Source: Lithobates sylvaticus
Taxonomy: Eukaryota; Chordata; Amphibia; Anura; Ranidae
Length of the DNA stretch: 64,000 nucleotides
Direction: 5' to 3'
Assembly (NCBI GenBank): GCA_028564925.1
Contig: CM053030.1
Location: forward strand, 270,036,199-270,100,198
Position 1 is the first letter of the stretch; each line of letters opens with the position of its first letter. Positions 1 to 11,978 of the stretch are shown one piece after another. The position numbers and the translations under genes are program-made. Below the pieces are notes generated by a model, which saw nothing but the letters and a program-made list of their open reading frames with translations, ran no database searches and had not been told where the DNA came from.

Positions 1-2200
1 ACATATATATGTGTCCCGTCCATTTACGCACCCCGCTCCCAACCCTATAACCCTTTACTGTAAATATGGATCGGGATTAGGCAGGCTTGCTCACAGCGGT
101 ATTGCAGGGCTCTGACTTGGCAGCAAGGTCTCTAAGTTGTACACAGAGACCCTACCGTCAATTCGTCCCTCAACTTGCATAGACAAATGGGAGACCCTTC
201 TATATAAATATCGAGTCTAATCACACATATAAGTTTGCAGAAATGACAAAAAAAAAACATACAATTCCATCCCTGTGCCTGGATTTCAGAGACCATGCCC
301 AGGGTATGCCATGCACCTCTACCTATGGTTAGGTTCAAGGAACCTTCCAGTTTTATGACTAACATTACATCGGTATTCTTTAGGACAAAGAAACAAACTT
401 GTCTATGTCCCAAATGACACCCAGGTGCTTCCTTCCCAGCAACGATCCCTGAAATAACTTCCCAACATTTTTACGTTCACCACCATGATGTATTGACCTG
501 GCATACAGAGGACATCATGGTCAGGCTTCCGACCGAGGGAAGTATCAACCTGCTTTCATCTCCTCTGATCACATGTGGGTGATTTAGCCTCAAATGCGAC
601 AAGATAGAATCCCCAATCAGTAAGCCCATTGATGCCACCAAATACACAGCCCAAGTCCGCACTTCTGTATATGGGATCATCCAGCCTAACACCTTTCACA
701 ATCCAAACTGGTACAGCCCATCCAGGCATTCGACCACCATTTTGGATTAGTGTAAGCGACGTGTTGTGGCAGAGTCTTACTGAGCGGTGATGCTAACCCA
801 TCAGGCCACTGCCCTTTAAACAGAGATTGCCCAATCAGCTTGATGCTGGTTGACACTTCCACCCGCCACTGCGTGTACGCCAGAGCCCATGACCGATTTC
901 TATCCTGTACCCTCACACCCTCCACCAACCTCTCTACATGGTTCACCAAATCTGGAGCTAATTTACCCTGGGTATTTTGTGAATGTTATTAAGGATGCCA
1001 CCAATCTCTCTGAGTAACAAAGTCCCGCTCAAGCTATGGCTGAGAGTTTGTTCCTCAGGATACCGATGTCTACTCCATTACCAACACCCATCCCAGCTCC
1101 TATTCCCCCAATATAGTGCTGAATACATGCCTCCTCTTGTGGTTACTCCTCAGAGATAAGCATCCTGCATGCACCTTATTCTGTGTCCGCACATCTCTGG
1201 GAGTAAGTCACTGGTACGATGACAGCACTTGATTCAGCGTATACTCAGCAAATATAGGGTAATAAAACCACTGTGAGATGTTGCAGCACCATGTGGTGAA
1301 GGCATATTGTACCCTGGTAGTCAGCGTTTGTTCCCTTTATCTATCGGAGCATGCTCCTGTGTGCATTCACTGGCATTCCCTGTGCAGGGTTTCAACTTCT
1401 CAGGTGAGACATCAACCAGGCGTATCTCCCCCATATAAGGAAATGTTCACCCCATTGATGTGTCACCTGACACCCTCTAGTCCGGCCAACAGACACCTTA
1501 TTATGCATAAGTGCCCGCCTCCTGGGTACCTGCACCATATAAATTCCGTTACGTCAATACATGTCATACATTACACAACTTTTCTTATTTCAACTCCTCC
1601 CTCCAACAAAAACATATATATTTTACATTTTCATGTTCTGATGGATTGGATGTGTTATGTTCCTTCCCCCAACCTCCAACCCATTGTACGTATATTAATA
1701 ACACGTTTGCATTCATCAGGAGAGAGTCCAGCAAAAAAAAAATTTCAAGTCTTATTGATAGGCACAGTCTTTCAGATTCAGCACCAGATCGTCCATAGGA
1801 AAAGAAAAAGTGTTAAAGTGAATCTTTTTGTTTGTCCCATCTCTCCTGATATTTAGTACATTTGGGGCGTGGTATGGCACAGACAAACTGCCAACCAGAT
1901 GATCATCTGTCATCCATTTTGCAGAACCTTTCCAATCTCGCTCCACCAGGATTCTGGAATTGAAAAACAAGAGCAGAATCAAATTCTTATCCATAATATC
2001 TGCTTGCTTATTATATTTACTTCTATTTCCCTCCTTGGAACTCAGGAACTTAGTATTCCTGGCTTCTGCAATTTGACCAAACTATCAAAAACAACCATGA
2101 CCTCTTTAGGCAGAACCCACTCTAAAATGGATCCCCATGGTATGGTCAAAACAGACGTCAATGTTGTTTCTCAAAAATTCTAAAATTAAAACACTAAAAA
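1..2200 (-). mobile_element. Endogenous retrovirus fossil, env-like segment
   Basis: Read on the minus strand, this stretch gives several short blocks of protein-like sequence: a probable surface-unit part and then a glycine-rich hydrophobic stretch, followed by a helix-prone region, as around a retroviral fusion peptide. It lies downstream of a gag-like ORF on the same strand, where env would be expected in a gag-pol-env element. I see no recognisable pol between them. The segment is badly broken (roughly ten or more interruptions) and runs off the left edge. The env assignment is inference from position and composition; I did not recognise a named family. Confidence 0.4.
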
Positions 2201-2860
2201 AAACCAATGCATTTATCTTTATCTTCAAGATGTATGCACTAATCCCCTTTCAGGTGTACAAAGCCTAAACCTTTTGGAGCTTTTTTTTTTTTTTTTCCCA
2301 AAAAAAAAACAAAAATTTAAAAAAGAATAAACATTAAAAGTCTGGCCATTATCACCCAAGAACAACATGACAAGACAACCACCATACAACAATGACAAAC
2401 ACTCAACTTTTAATTAAAGACATCCATGGATTTTCTCCTGAGAAGAGTACATGTTTCTTTTTTTTATCTGAAAGACAATAAGTTAATGGGAAAAACAACA
2501 CAAACAAAACATTTGTAACTTCATCACAACATTTGCTACCTCATTTGTAACTCTTTAGTTTTGTCAGATTATTGTTTAAATATTTTCATTGTTTGCAAAC
2601 AATTACTAATTAATGAGCTCATGGTACCATGTGATAATCGATTATGCATTTACAATAACCTAACCCCCGTGTTGGTCTCACTTTGACGGACTTGCAAACA
2701 AAACACAAATGTTTAGTATCCAAACCTGTTCTCTCCCTGATTTCTGGGAAAGGAACACAAAGACAATGATTAAACACGATTATCATGACAATTGACTTTA
2801 AGTGCCCCAAGCCTCTTCTCATTAATTGTACTGCTAGGGGAACACCGAGTTGTAGTATAA

Positions 2861-3170
2861 ACAACTAAACTAAAAAAATAAAAATTACAAACATTAAAAC
2901 TAAAACAAAAATTAAAGAAATAAAAAAAAATTTAAAAGTGAAAAAAAAAATTAATAATAAAAAAAACAAAATATGAAAAAAAGAATTCATAATAAAAAAA
3001 AACGAAAACATTAAAAATGAAAATTAAAAAAAAATTTATGAAAAATAAAAAAATAAAAATTAATAATAAAGAAAATTAAAAAAAAACTAATAAAAAAATT
3101 CATAAAAATAATAAAACATTAACCTTATAAAAAAAATTACAAAAATACTTAAAACCTTATTCATAGGAAG
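2861..3170. repeat. A-rich low-complexity tract
   Basis: About 300 bases are almost only A and T on the plus strand, as irregular runs of A broken by short AAT and TTA pieces. It lies between the env-like and gag-like parts of the retrovirus fossil, where pol would be expected. It may be an expanded poly(A)-like tract. I see nothing else in it. The 2200-2860 stretch beside it is AT-rich and not recognisable. Confidence 0.8.
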
Positions 3171-3293
3171 GAAACTTTGATCAGAGTATTTTTAACCTAC
3201 TTGCAGCTGACTAAGTGCTGCTAGCATTGCTTCCCCCAGTGCTATGTTTGAATAACCATGCGGCTACTTCCATTTTGATTTTATGCAACTGTC

Positions 3294-4361
3294 CTACATA
3301 TTGCTTTTCAGTTTGTAGACTCCGTAATTGGGTCTTAACGGGGAATTGGGTTTGCTTACTATGGGCTCCATGCTTTGGATTGCTACCCCACCTGGCCGAA
3401 TAACATTCATAATGCTTGGGGTAGTTTTCAGGTATGATCTTTTTTTGATATCGTTATTCGCCCAACAATACTTTGCGATGTGACCTCCCCTTTTACACAA
3501 ACAACATTTTAGCTCTGGCTTCCCTGCATAGGCCCTTTTTTTAACATCTTGTGCTGGAAATTCGCATTGCTGGATAATATTACTGTGATTGGAATTAACA
3601 GACTTTACACTTTCATCGTCTGAGGAGTCATCAGAAGTTTCCATTTCAACTCCTGAATCAATTTCAAGCGCAGTTATCACGTTTGCATTTACGTCTCCAG
3701 CATTGATTCCCATCATAGTAATATGATTTGCAGCAACAATAGTATATGGGTTTTCTTTATGTTCCACTTCTACTTCTGTACACTGAGCATGTGCGGAGGG
3801 TACCTCCACCATTGCATCTTCGGCTATTGTATGTTTGGAGGATAAATCCCTTATGGCTGCCTGTGCACCCTGTAATTCCTCCTTAAGCAGTGCGATAACC
3901 TGCAAGTTTTCAGCCTCCCTCCTATTCAAAAAAATGATGCAACCTTCTCTTAACTCACACGTTTTCCCTAATTCATGTAATCTCTGTTCCAATTCGCCTT
4001 TTTCCGTCACTAATTGTTCAATCTGCCTACGCGCTTGTGCACCTGCATTTTCAACCCTAATTAATATATCTTTTGTTATATTTTGTAGCTGCTGCATGAA
4101 TTGCTTCCTTTCATCTATCCATTCTGATTCTTTCTGTTCAGAAATATGTTTCATCTTAAGAAGCATGCCTATCAAATTTGCTACCCTCTGTTTTCTGCCT
4201 TTTTTTGATTTATTACTTATAAGGCTGTTATGTGTATTACATTGTGTCAAAAGTTCATTAAATTGTTGTGTCAACCCACCTTCTTGTGTAGATTGGAATC
4301 TAATAGCCCCATGTTTAGCCATGAATAGCTTGATGGCCTCCATTGATATGCTAATTTGCAA
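3294..4361 (-). CDS. Gag-like protein of an endogenous retrovirus fossil
   Basis: A 355-residue ORF. Residues about 1-60 are a helical N-terminal part. Residues about 75-170 are rich in E, Q, K and R with a coiled-coil look. An acidic serine-rich patch follows around 240-260. A single CCHC zinc knuckle (CX2CX4HX4C) lies near residues 286-299, as in retroviral nucleocapsids, with a basic and proline-rich tail. A second, related copy lies on the plus strand at the right end of the window (62443 onward), so this is a family. The likely start is the inner ATG near 4344, because both copies share sequence from there. Nucleocapsid-type RNA binding is inferred from the knuckle. The parent element is broken: no pol is visible and the env-like part is decayed. 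Gypsy-type Gag is an alternative to a retroviral one. Confidence 0.65.
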   Translation of the reverse strand: MQISISMEAIKLFMAKHGAIRFQSTQEGGLTQQFNELLTQCNTHNSLISNKSKKGRKQRVANLIGMLLKMKHISEQKESEWIDERKQFMQQLQNITKDILIRVENAGAQARRQIEQLVTEKGELEQRLHELGKTCELREGCIIFLNRREAENLQVIALLKEELQGAQAAIRDLSSKHTIAEDAMVEVPSAHAQCTEVEVEHKENPYTIVAANHITMMGINAGDVNANVITALEIDSGVEMETSDDSSDDESVKSVNSNHSNIIQQCEFPAQDVKKRAYAGKPELKCCLCKRGGHIAKYCWANNDIKKRSYLKTTPSIMNVIRPGGVAIQSMEPIVSKPNSPLRPNYGVYKLKSNM

Positions 4362-5076
4362 CTAGCTACACTGAACAGTTGTTAAGACAATACACACACA
4401 GATGAACAAACAGATAAGCAACCCCCCACAGAGACTCAGATAAAAGCTGTTCAAAGTTTAGTTTTTCACCTGTAGTTCCACACAGAAGACCCACAAACAA
4501 AACACCAAAAAAAAATACAAAAAATCAGTTTAAACTACGAACTTTTCCAGAAAAGACACTCTTAATGCTGTCATCTCTTAAATTGCAGGCCACAGTGAAC
4601 TCCTATTGGAATCGAGAGCTATTTCACACTCACATGGGTAACAAAAACTAAAAATATAACAAAAAAAAATTAAAATAATTCCCACTTTTTCCTCAGCGCT
4701 GTGTGGTTTGTCCTGTCAATTTATCGATTATATAATATAACCCAAGGGGTGATCATTCCCTTACTCGCCAATCACAGTGACTGGCTACCTGGCCAAACTT
4801 ACAAACATTTAACATACATACATATATCAGCCACAGCTCTCACCAGGTTCTACGCGTCCGTTTCACCGATGAGATCTTTCACAGAATTTTCATGACCATC
4901 CAAGCGTGGTTTCAGAATTCGCGAGCCAGCGCCAATCTTGTCCACACTAGAGACGATTTTCTATTCTATTCTGGATGTCTGAGGATTAGGGACTCAAAAC
5001 AACAAATGCCTTAGGGTTTGTGAATCCTGTGCAGAAAAACAATATTCTACACGTCTAAATCTATGGGGTGCCAAAT
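4362..5076 (-). other. Retrovirus fossil leader and primer-binding region
   Basis: This is untranslated sequence between the LTR edge and gag. Next to the LTR, at about 5058-5075, the minus strand reads a TTGGCACCCC-like block, in the place of a tRNA primer-binding site. The part around 4870-5010 is shared with two other places in the window, 58286-58461 (same strand) and 60725-60899 (opposite strand), so the leader is a good marker for this family. Confidence 0.55.
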
Positions 5077-5870
5077 GTAGAATTCGATACAATATTAATA
5101 ACTAATATTATATCATCTACGTATAATTGTCTAGTCCCTATAATGTTGTTAGTCTGTTAAACCTATGAGCGCATGCTACTGTTAATATCACAATAATACG
5201 AGGTTAGCTATGAAACCAAACACACGGCTAGGAATAATCAAATCTTATTTATTTCCCAAGAATCAGGAATGCTAATATAAAGTAATAGAAGACATTACAA
5301 TATCACAATGCTTACAATCAAATCATATAATACAAGAATATCAAAGATACTTATCACAGGGCCCTCCTTGTAGCCTCGAAAAATGGCCGCCAGACCATGA
5401 GGTGACCAGAGACATCTTCTCATGTCAGGGATTCCCAGCAAACAGAGCCTGACTCCTGTGTGTGCGAACTATTCATTCAAACCCACACACCCACTCAAAG
5501 TCACCCCCCCTTTGCCTTTCCTCCAACAGGTATCCATAGCGACCTTATAGTAACCGTCTAATTACACATGTCACAGCAGGTGGGCTACAAAGCTTTTGGT
5601 GTGTTTTCCAACCTGGCTACATTCCAATCCAGGGAATGCCTTCTGTCCTCAAAGATATTGGGAATGAACCGATGTGATATTACATGAGTTCATATTGAAT
5701 CCAACAGTAGCTAATAAGTCACTCACCACAGTGAACCATTTGTAGCTAGTTTAAAAAAATAATAATAGTAACCAACCTTGTTGTAGTCTTTCCAACCCCT
5801 CAAATAGCACAGGCGTGTTATGCAGTGTGGATACAAAGTAGCAGCTGAAATAACACTCTGCCACAGTGCG
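5077..5870 (-). mobile_element. LTR-like end of the retrovirus fossil
   Basis: The LTR ends at 5077 with CA (minus strand) directly before the putative primer-binding block. An AATAAA signal followed by a block shared with the plus-strand copy near 60470-60530 marks the R region. Further upstream, a block near 5690 and a GGAATGTAGCCAG-like block are shared with about 59905-59985. The outer edge could not be fixed; 5870 is an estimate. Confidence 0.5.
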
Positions 5871-5874
5871 TTAT

Positions 5875-6253
5875 TTATATGTATGTCCTGCTCGTAGTCA
5901 CAATCAGCTGTGCTGATATGACGTCACCCGGACCGGCCGAAAGGGGACACTGCGGACCACAAACTATACTCCAGTTCGCAGAGCGATGCACTAACGTGCC
6001 AGAACATGGAGGGGGCAGCGAACGGAGTGTCCTGTATCGGTCAGCGTAGATGAGGAAAGGAAGGGCTCCCCCCACTGGCCAATGCAAGCGTCACAATGGC
6101 AATAAGTTGGATTAAAGCACAGTGTGATCCTGGGCGGCCACAGGGATCCCTCCCTAGTATACACTCCAAAATAGCCCCGATTGTGCCACAGGAACCCAAG
6201 AGTCACATAACCCAAACCGATATATAACACTTTAAATAAAACAAAAATAGTAC
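5875..6253 (-). other. Probable PLE 3' or terminal-repeat sequence (left of LINE C)
   Basis: GC-richer sequence containing a TGACGTCA-type motif, continuous with 12655-12971 once LINE C and one copy of its target duplication are taken out. It lies 3' of the minus-strand Penelope-like coding region. It may be the 3' untranslated part or a Penelope-type terminal repeat. The assignment rests on continuity only. Confidence 0.35.
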
Positions 6254-6327
6254 AGAAAAAATAACATAGTGGGGCGCATGCGCGGACTCCTAGGTGAACG
6301 GTAATGCCGGCTTAGAGCTCCGCTCCT

Positions 6328-7903
6328 GTGACAACCGCGCTGGAGGACTACAGGTCACAGAGGTTCTTATTGTCACCAGAAATGGTTGACAAAGATACCC
6401 CACAGCTTCAGGCACCTGGTGAGATGGTTCTTAGGGGGACAAAATCAAAATTTAAAACTGCTATTAAGAAAGATAAAGCGCAGTGGCCGTCTTCCAATAT
6501 GACGGCGGCAGGCTCCTCACAGTCTCATTCTCCTCACGAGGCTAAACCATTGAAATTAACTTCTAATACCACTGAAGCTACTGAGGACTCTGACTCTAAA
6601 TTCTGGAGATTCACAAATGGAATCTCACTCTGTTTTATTTGAGAAATTTGAGCATATTCTACAGAAGGCTTTGAAACAAACTTCAGACCATATAACTGAC
6701 AAGCTGACTAGAGAAATTAGAGAATTGGGTTTTAGAACAGCTGATTTAGAGATACGTATGGATGATATTGAAAGCCAATCCCAGCATTTTACCTCAGAAT
6801 TTAAAAATCTTAAAGAGGAGAATGTTATTCTGCAGTCACGCTTATGCCGCGTACACACGTTCGGACTTTGTCCGCCGGACCTAGTCCGGCGGATTGTCCG
6901 CCGGACTACTTCCCCACACACGCCCGGACTTCCGAGCGTGTGACTTGCCCACACACACACGGACTTCTCCGGCGGACAATCCGCTGGAAAAAGTCAGCGG
7001 GAATGAACGGACTTTCCAATGAGCGGCAAGTCCGTTCATTTCAAAAGTCCGGCGGACTAGCCTACTAACGGCGGGATTGTCCGCCGGACTGCCAAGTCCA
7101 GCGGACAATTTTAAAACAAAACTTAAAACCTAATCCGCCGGACTTTTGGCGCCAAAAAGTCAGCCGGCGCCCACACACGAGGGGATTGTACAGTGGACTT
7201 GAGTCCAGCGGACAATCCCGCGGGATAGTCCCTTCATGTGTACGCGGCATTAGAGGACCAGGAGAATAGAGCTAGAAGGACCAATTTAAGGATCAGGGGA
7301 ATTCCTGAGACTATCACTGATGTGTATGCTACCATGATTGCCCTATTTCAAGAATTACACCCTGGTATTCCTATGGAAAGATTAGAAATGGATAGAGCAC
7401 ATAGAGCGTTGGCACCACGCAAACCGAATGGTCCCCCAAGGGACATAATTGTTAAGTTCCATTACTACCGCACAAAGGAGCAATTGCTAGCAGCGGCTAG
7501 GGAAAAAAGTCCCCTCATGTTTCAAGGACATGTATACCAACTCTTTTCAGATTTGTCTCCTATCACAGTGGCAAAAAGGCGAGCTCTTAAACCCCAGCTA
7601 CTATTACTTCAACAGCACCAGATTAATTATCAATGGGGGTTTCCTTTCTCTCTCAGATTTACACATCTTGAGACCAAATATATATGTCGCTCTTCAGAGG
7701 ACTTACAGTCGGCCCTGATTGAATTGGGCCTTGCTGACAAAACTACATCCAAAGACCATTCCCGCAGGAGATCAGCTTCCAAGTCCCCTCAACATTCTGC
7801 TACTGCCAACTCTAAATCTCTATCTTCTTCTTCACCTCAAAATCAACATAAAAGAGGCAGATTTGAACATCTGACCCCTAATACTGAAGATTCTATGGAC
7901 TGA
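6328..7903 (+). pseudogene. LINE C ORF1 (L1 ORF1p-like), interrupted
   Basis: L1 ORF1 protein is an RNA-binding trimer that packages the element's RNA. Here the N-terminal part is read from about 6328 (no good ATG at that edge) and breaks near 6642. A coiled-coil part follows at 6617-6842 with heptad-like L and I spacing. A Harbinger MITE splits the gene at 6845-7249. The RRM and C-terminal domains resume at 7238-7903, with the family motifs RRTNLRIRGIPE, DRAHRALAP, PRDIIVKFHYY and WGFPFSLRF, and a basic serine-rich tail. The layout matches intact ORF1 of L1 B at 44888-46030. Frame changes and the MITE make it nonfunctional. Confidence 0.75.
6845..7249. mobile_element. Harbinger-type MITE (405 bp) in LINE C
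   Basis: Ends are inverted (TGCCGCGTACACACG at the left, its complement at the right) and flanked by TTA duplications at 6842-6844 and 7250-7252, as for PIF/Harbinger. The inside is largely palindromic, with many copies of a GTCCGCCGGAC-like motif. It has no coding capacity. A relative with related ends sits at 33797-34221. Confidence 0.8.
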
Positions 7904-8670
7904 GATTAATAGATGCCTTCTTTTCTGGTATTTCCTTAGGCAGACCCACTGGTTATTCCAGTGTCTGTAAAATGTATGCTATACATTGCTAATTTTTCCT
8001 CAATTTTTTTTGGCCTTCTGGTATATATCCAAATCCTCACCCCCCCCCCTTTTTTTTTTTTTTGCTGTCCCAAATTTTTTTTTTTTAGTACATGTTATTA
8101 AATCACTTTATTCATATAGTGACTGACAAGGTTATATAGCTACTTAATGTTTAATTCCTGTGGTTCTCTGGCGCGGTTCGCCACTTTTGGAATTCTTTGC
8201 TGCTCTTTTGCCATCCTCAGACCCTTGCTTTCACCGTGCGAGACTCTGATGATGGCTTTGGAGCCCCTAGTAGTCCTTTGTCCAGTGCCGGGACAAGGTG
8301 CAGTGACGGGACAAGGTCATCCAGCGCCCAGGGCAAAGATGCCAAACTGTGCCCCCCTTTCCCTTAGGGCTAGGGTCCGGGTGCCCCCCCACCCCTGCAA
8401 TAAACCATTTGCGCCAGGGGCAGCCGCCCCTCCTGCCCACCCCTTGTCCCGGCCCTGCCTTTGTCTACTCCTAGGAGTTGCTCCCATACCCTATTGAATT
8501 TTTATTGCTTATATTCACAATTCTCTGATATTAGGGTTATTTTATCAATCTATGTTTTTCCTTTCTCTATTCTTTCTTTTCTTCTCTCTTCTCTCTTCTC
8601 TCGAGGTGGTGACCTTTACTTTAAGTTTGGGTCACATTACATATTGTAAGCTGATTTTTTCGGTCTTGTT
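7904..8670 (+). other. LINE C inter-ORF spacer
   Basis: T- and pyrimidine-rich sequence between ORF1 and ORF2, carrying homopolymer runs near 8040-8090 and a CT tract at 8560-8600. It holds the hAT MITE at 8283-8457. The sequence TCTCTCGAGGTGGTGACC at 8597-8614 recurs inverted in the 3' region at 12031-12048. Confidence 0.6.
8283..8457. mobile_element. hAT MITE (175 bp)
   Basis: Inverted ends CAGTGCCGGGACAAGG and CCTTGTCCCGGCCCTG are flanked by a perfect 8-bp duplication CCTTTGTC (8275-8282 and 8458-8465), the hAT signature. It is non-coding and inserted in the LINE C spacer, so it is younger than LINE C. Confidence 0.85.
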
Positions 8671-11600
8671 ATGGCCCCCATAAATATTTTATCTCTTAAT
8701 GTACAAGGATTTAATATCCCACAAAAACGTACGAAAGCTATGAGCTCCTTTTCAGTCAAGAAGGCACACATAATCTGTTTACAGGAAACCCACTTTATTG
8801 ATAAAACTGAACCTAAATTTCTTTCATCCTCATACCCACAATTCTTCACTGCCTCCACCAAAGTCAAACAACGTGGAACTCTTATTGGGTTTCACCGATC
8901 CATGCCATTCACCCTTGTCACACAACTTAAAGATCCTGAAGGGAGATATCTACTGCTTACTGATTATATATCAGATATTGCTATCACCATAGTATCATAC
9001 TATGCTCCGAATAAAAAAACAGAATCATTCTTATCCCATCTTTTCCAAGTGGTTGAAGCACACCAATTTGGTACTGTAATCCTATGTGGAGACTCGAATA
9101 CAACTGTATTTCCCTTTTTAGATGAATCTCCCTCAGTCCCCATTACTGGGTCCAACAAACTTAACCTTCAACAGTTGCTCTCTAGACATCATCTAATAGA
9201 TACTTGGCGTGAATCCAATCCAACCAGTAGATGCTTCACACACTACTCTTATCCACACAAATCCTTTTCCCGCATTGACCATATTTTTGTCCCCTCAAGT
9301 ATGACTCCTGAAATTTTGTCCTCTAAAATTATCCCGCTTACTTAGTCAGACCATTGTGCTATATACACTATTATAGCTTCTATAATACCTAGATCACATG
9401 ACACAACCTGGTATAGAAACGACTCTACTTTAGCAAATCCTCAACACTGTCTTGAGATAGAGAAGGAGATAAATGACTACCTTTCTTCTAATGATACAGG
9501 CGATGTTTCTGACCTCACTTTGTGGGAAGCGCATAAAGTGGTAATTCGTGGCAGATCAACAGGCAACAAAGCTCAAAAAAATGCAAACTAATGCTTGCTA
9601 AGCTAACTTTACCTCTTGTCATGATATGTTTTAATCATCCCCGAATGCCACTAATAATGCTAAATTGGATAAAGCCCGTTTAGATCTAGATCTATTTCTA
9701 ACAGATTCTGCAGACAAACTCTTACGTAAGCGTTAACATATCCAATACCTTAAAGCTAATAAACCAGACTCCCTCTTAGCTAGAAGCTTGAAATCACTAC
9801 ATCAAATTAGGTCCTCCATAAGACTAAAGACGTCCCGAGACTCCTATATTAGTAATTCGACCAAGATAGTTGAAATGTTTTGTTCCAACTTAGCTAAAAT
9901 ATATTCCACCGCATCAGACTTCAACCAGGCTAACGCCCATCAATTTTTCTCCAATATTAAATTAGCTGACATGAACAATGAACAACGTGAGAGACTTGAA
10001 CGCCCTATTACTATTAATGAAGTTCAGACTGCTATAAAAGATCTGAAATTGCATAAAAGGCCTGGCCCTGATGGTTATTCGGCATCATACTATAAAAACT
10101 TTGGGCATATTTTATCTCCAATTCTAACCAGAGCATTTAACTCTCTTTTGTCAGGTCATTCATTTCAATCTGAATCATTATCCTCTATTATTGTAATGAT
10201 ACCTAAACCGCACACAGATTTGTCCTCTTGGTCCAATTACCGTCCCATTTCTTTCCTAATTTGGATATTAAATTACTAGCCAAAATCCTAGCATCCCGTT
10301 TGAATAATTTTATAGGCCACTTGATACATCGAGATCAAACAGGTTTTATTCCTAAGAGGCAAGCAGGAGATAATATCAGAAGAGCACTTTTACTCATCCA
10401 AGCTGCCAAATCTAGACAAATCCCCACTTGTCTTTTATCATTAGATATCAGAAAGGCATTTGACTCGGTCACATGGCCTTCTATGCAATTTACTCTTCAA
10501 AAATTGGGTTTTGGTGATAATTTCCTGACTTGGGTCTCTTTCCTGTACAATAACCCCAGAGCGTATATAAAATACGCGGGATATAAATCTGCAATGATTG
10601 ATATCAGAAGAGGAACAAGACAGGGTTGCCCCTTATCCCCATTGCTTTTCGCCCTGCTCATAGAACCCTTAGCTCAATCAATCAGATCTAACCCCGACAT
10701 CAAAGGTATTGAACTAGGTGGACATCATCATAAGCTCTGTCTTTATGCAGACGATATACTTATTTTTCTATCTCACCCCCACATCTCTGCTCCAAACCTT
10801 CTTCGTACATTAGATACATTTTCACATATTTCCGGTCTCTTTGTAAATCACACTAAATCAAATGCGCTAAACATTTCTATAAAACAGTCTGATCTTCTAC
10901 TAGCTCAATCTTCTTTACCGTTTAATTGGGTTAATCGTCAAATACCATATTTAGGTATCGGGTCACGGAGCTGAAGAACGGGGAGAGGTATGTGTAAACA
11001 AACCTTTCCCCGCACTTCCTACACTGCCTGTCATTGATTGGCTGTTCCCGGTCATCGGGAAAGCCGATCAATGACGTCAGATGTCAACCCCTCCCCCTAG
11101 TGGTTAACTCTTTCACTACAACTGTCATTTATACAGGAATCAATGCATTTAAATAGCATTGATTGCTGTATAAATGACAATGGTCCCAAAAATGTGTCAA
11201 AACTGTCCGATGTGTCCGCCATAATGTCGCAGTCACAATAAAAATCGCTGATCGCCACCATTACTAGTAAAAAAAAAATATATAATAAAAATGCTATAAA
11301 ACTATCCCCTATTTTGTAAACGCTATAACTTTTGCGCAAACCAATCAATAATCGCTTATTGCTATTTTTTTTACCAAAAATATGTAGAAGAATACGTATC
11401 GGCCTAAACTGAGGAAAAAAAAATGTTTTTTTTATATTTTTTGGGGATATTTATTATAGCAAAAAGCAAAAAATATTGCATTGTTTTCAAAATTGTCGCT
11501 CTATTTTTGCTTATAGCGCAAAAAATAAAAACCGCAGGGGCGATCAAATACCACCAAAAGAAAGCTCTATTTGTGGGAAAAAAAGGACGCCAATTTTGTT

Positions 11601-11978
11601 TGGGAGCCACGTCGCACGACTGCGCAATTGTCAGTTAAAGCGACACAGTGCCGAATAGCAAAAAGGGGCCTGGTCCTTTGGCTGCCAATTGGTCCGGGGC
11701 TGAAGTGGTTAAATCTTAAACCAGACGTACTCACCCGTGTACAATTCAAATTGCTTATACATATTTGCATGGCGGCCAAACAAACCATAGCCAAGGCTTG
11801 GAAAACAAAAACTTTAATAGTGGCAGAGGCCAAACACAGATTAAATAAAGCTCTAATTTTTGCTAAAATGACAGCTATTGAAGACAATACCATTAACAAA
11901 TTTCGTATAATTTGGCAACCCTGGGTTACTCATTTCTTTCCTTCTGACTTTGACCAGTCACTGTTGTTACCATATTAA
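8671..11978 (+). pseudogene. LINE C ORF2 (endonuclease and reverse transcriptase), decayed
   Basis: ORF2 starts at ATG 8671 with the APE endonuclease opening (ILSLNVQGFN, then QETHF with the catalytic Glu, GDSN where GDFN is usual, SRIDHIF, and SDH just past an in-frame TAG at 9343-9345). The RT follows at about 9990-10960: PGPDGYSASYY, YRPISF, LDIRKAFDSV (motif A), RGTRQGCPLSPLL and YADDILIF (catalytic motif C). About 400 codons after YLGI are missing where a TTAA-type fragment lies. The C-terminal end resumes at about 11713-11978 and stops normally. Several stops and frame changes, at least three before the RT, make it nonfunctional. It is recognised as L1-type by the ORF1/ORF2 pairing. Confidence 0.8.
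10966..11708. mobile_element. TTAA-type DNA element fragment in LINE C ORF2
   Basis: The right end CTGAAGTGG is followed by TTAA (11709-11712), a terminus common among piggyBac-like short elements. The left end lacks the matching terminus, so the element is truncated or the insertion came with a deletion, which fits the loss of part of ORF2. The AT-rich middle (11280-11640) is related to 59280-59604. Confidence 0.6.

Noticed and set aside
1278-1856. 192-aa plus-strand ORF
   Set aside because: It is antisense to the env-like fossil, low in recognisable features, and has no counterpart elsewhere.
3835-4365. Cys/Ser-rich plus-strand ORF of 176 aa
   Set aside because: It is the shadow of the gag-like ORF on the other strand.
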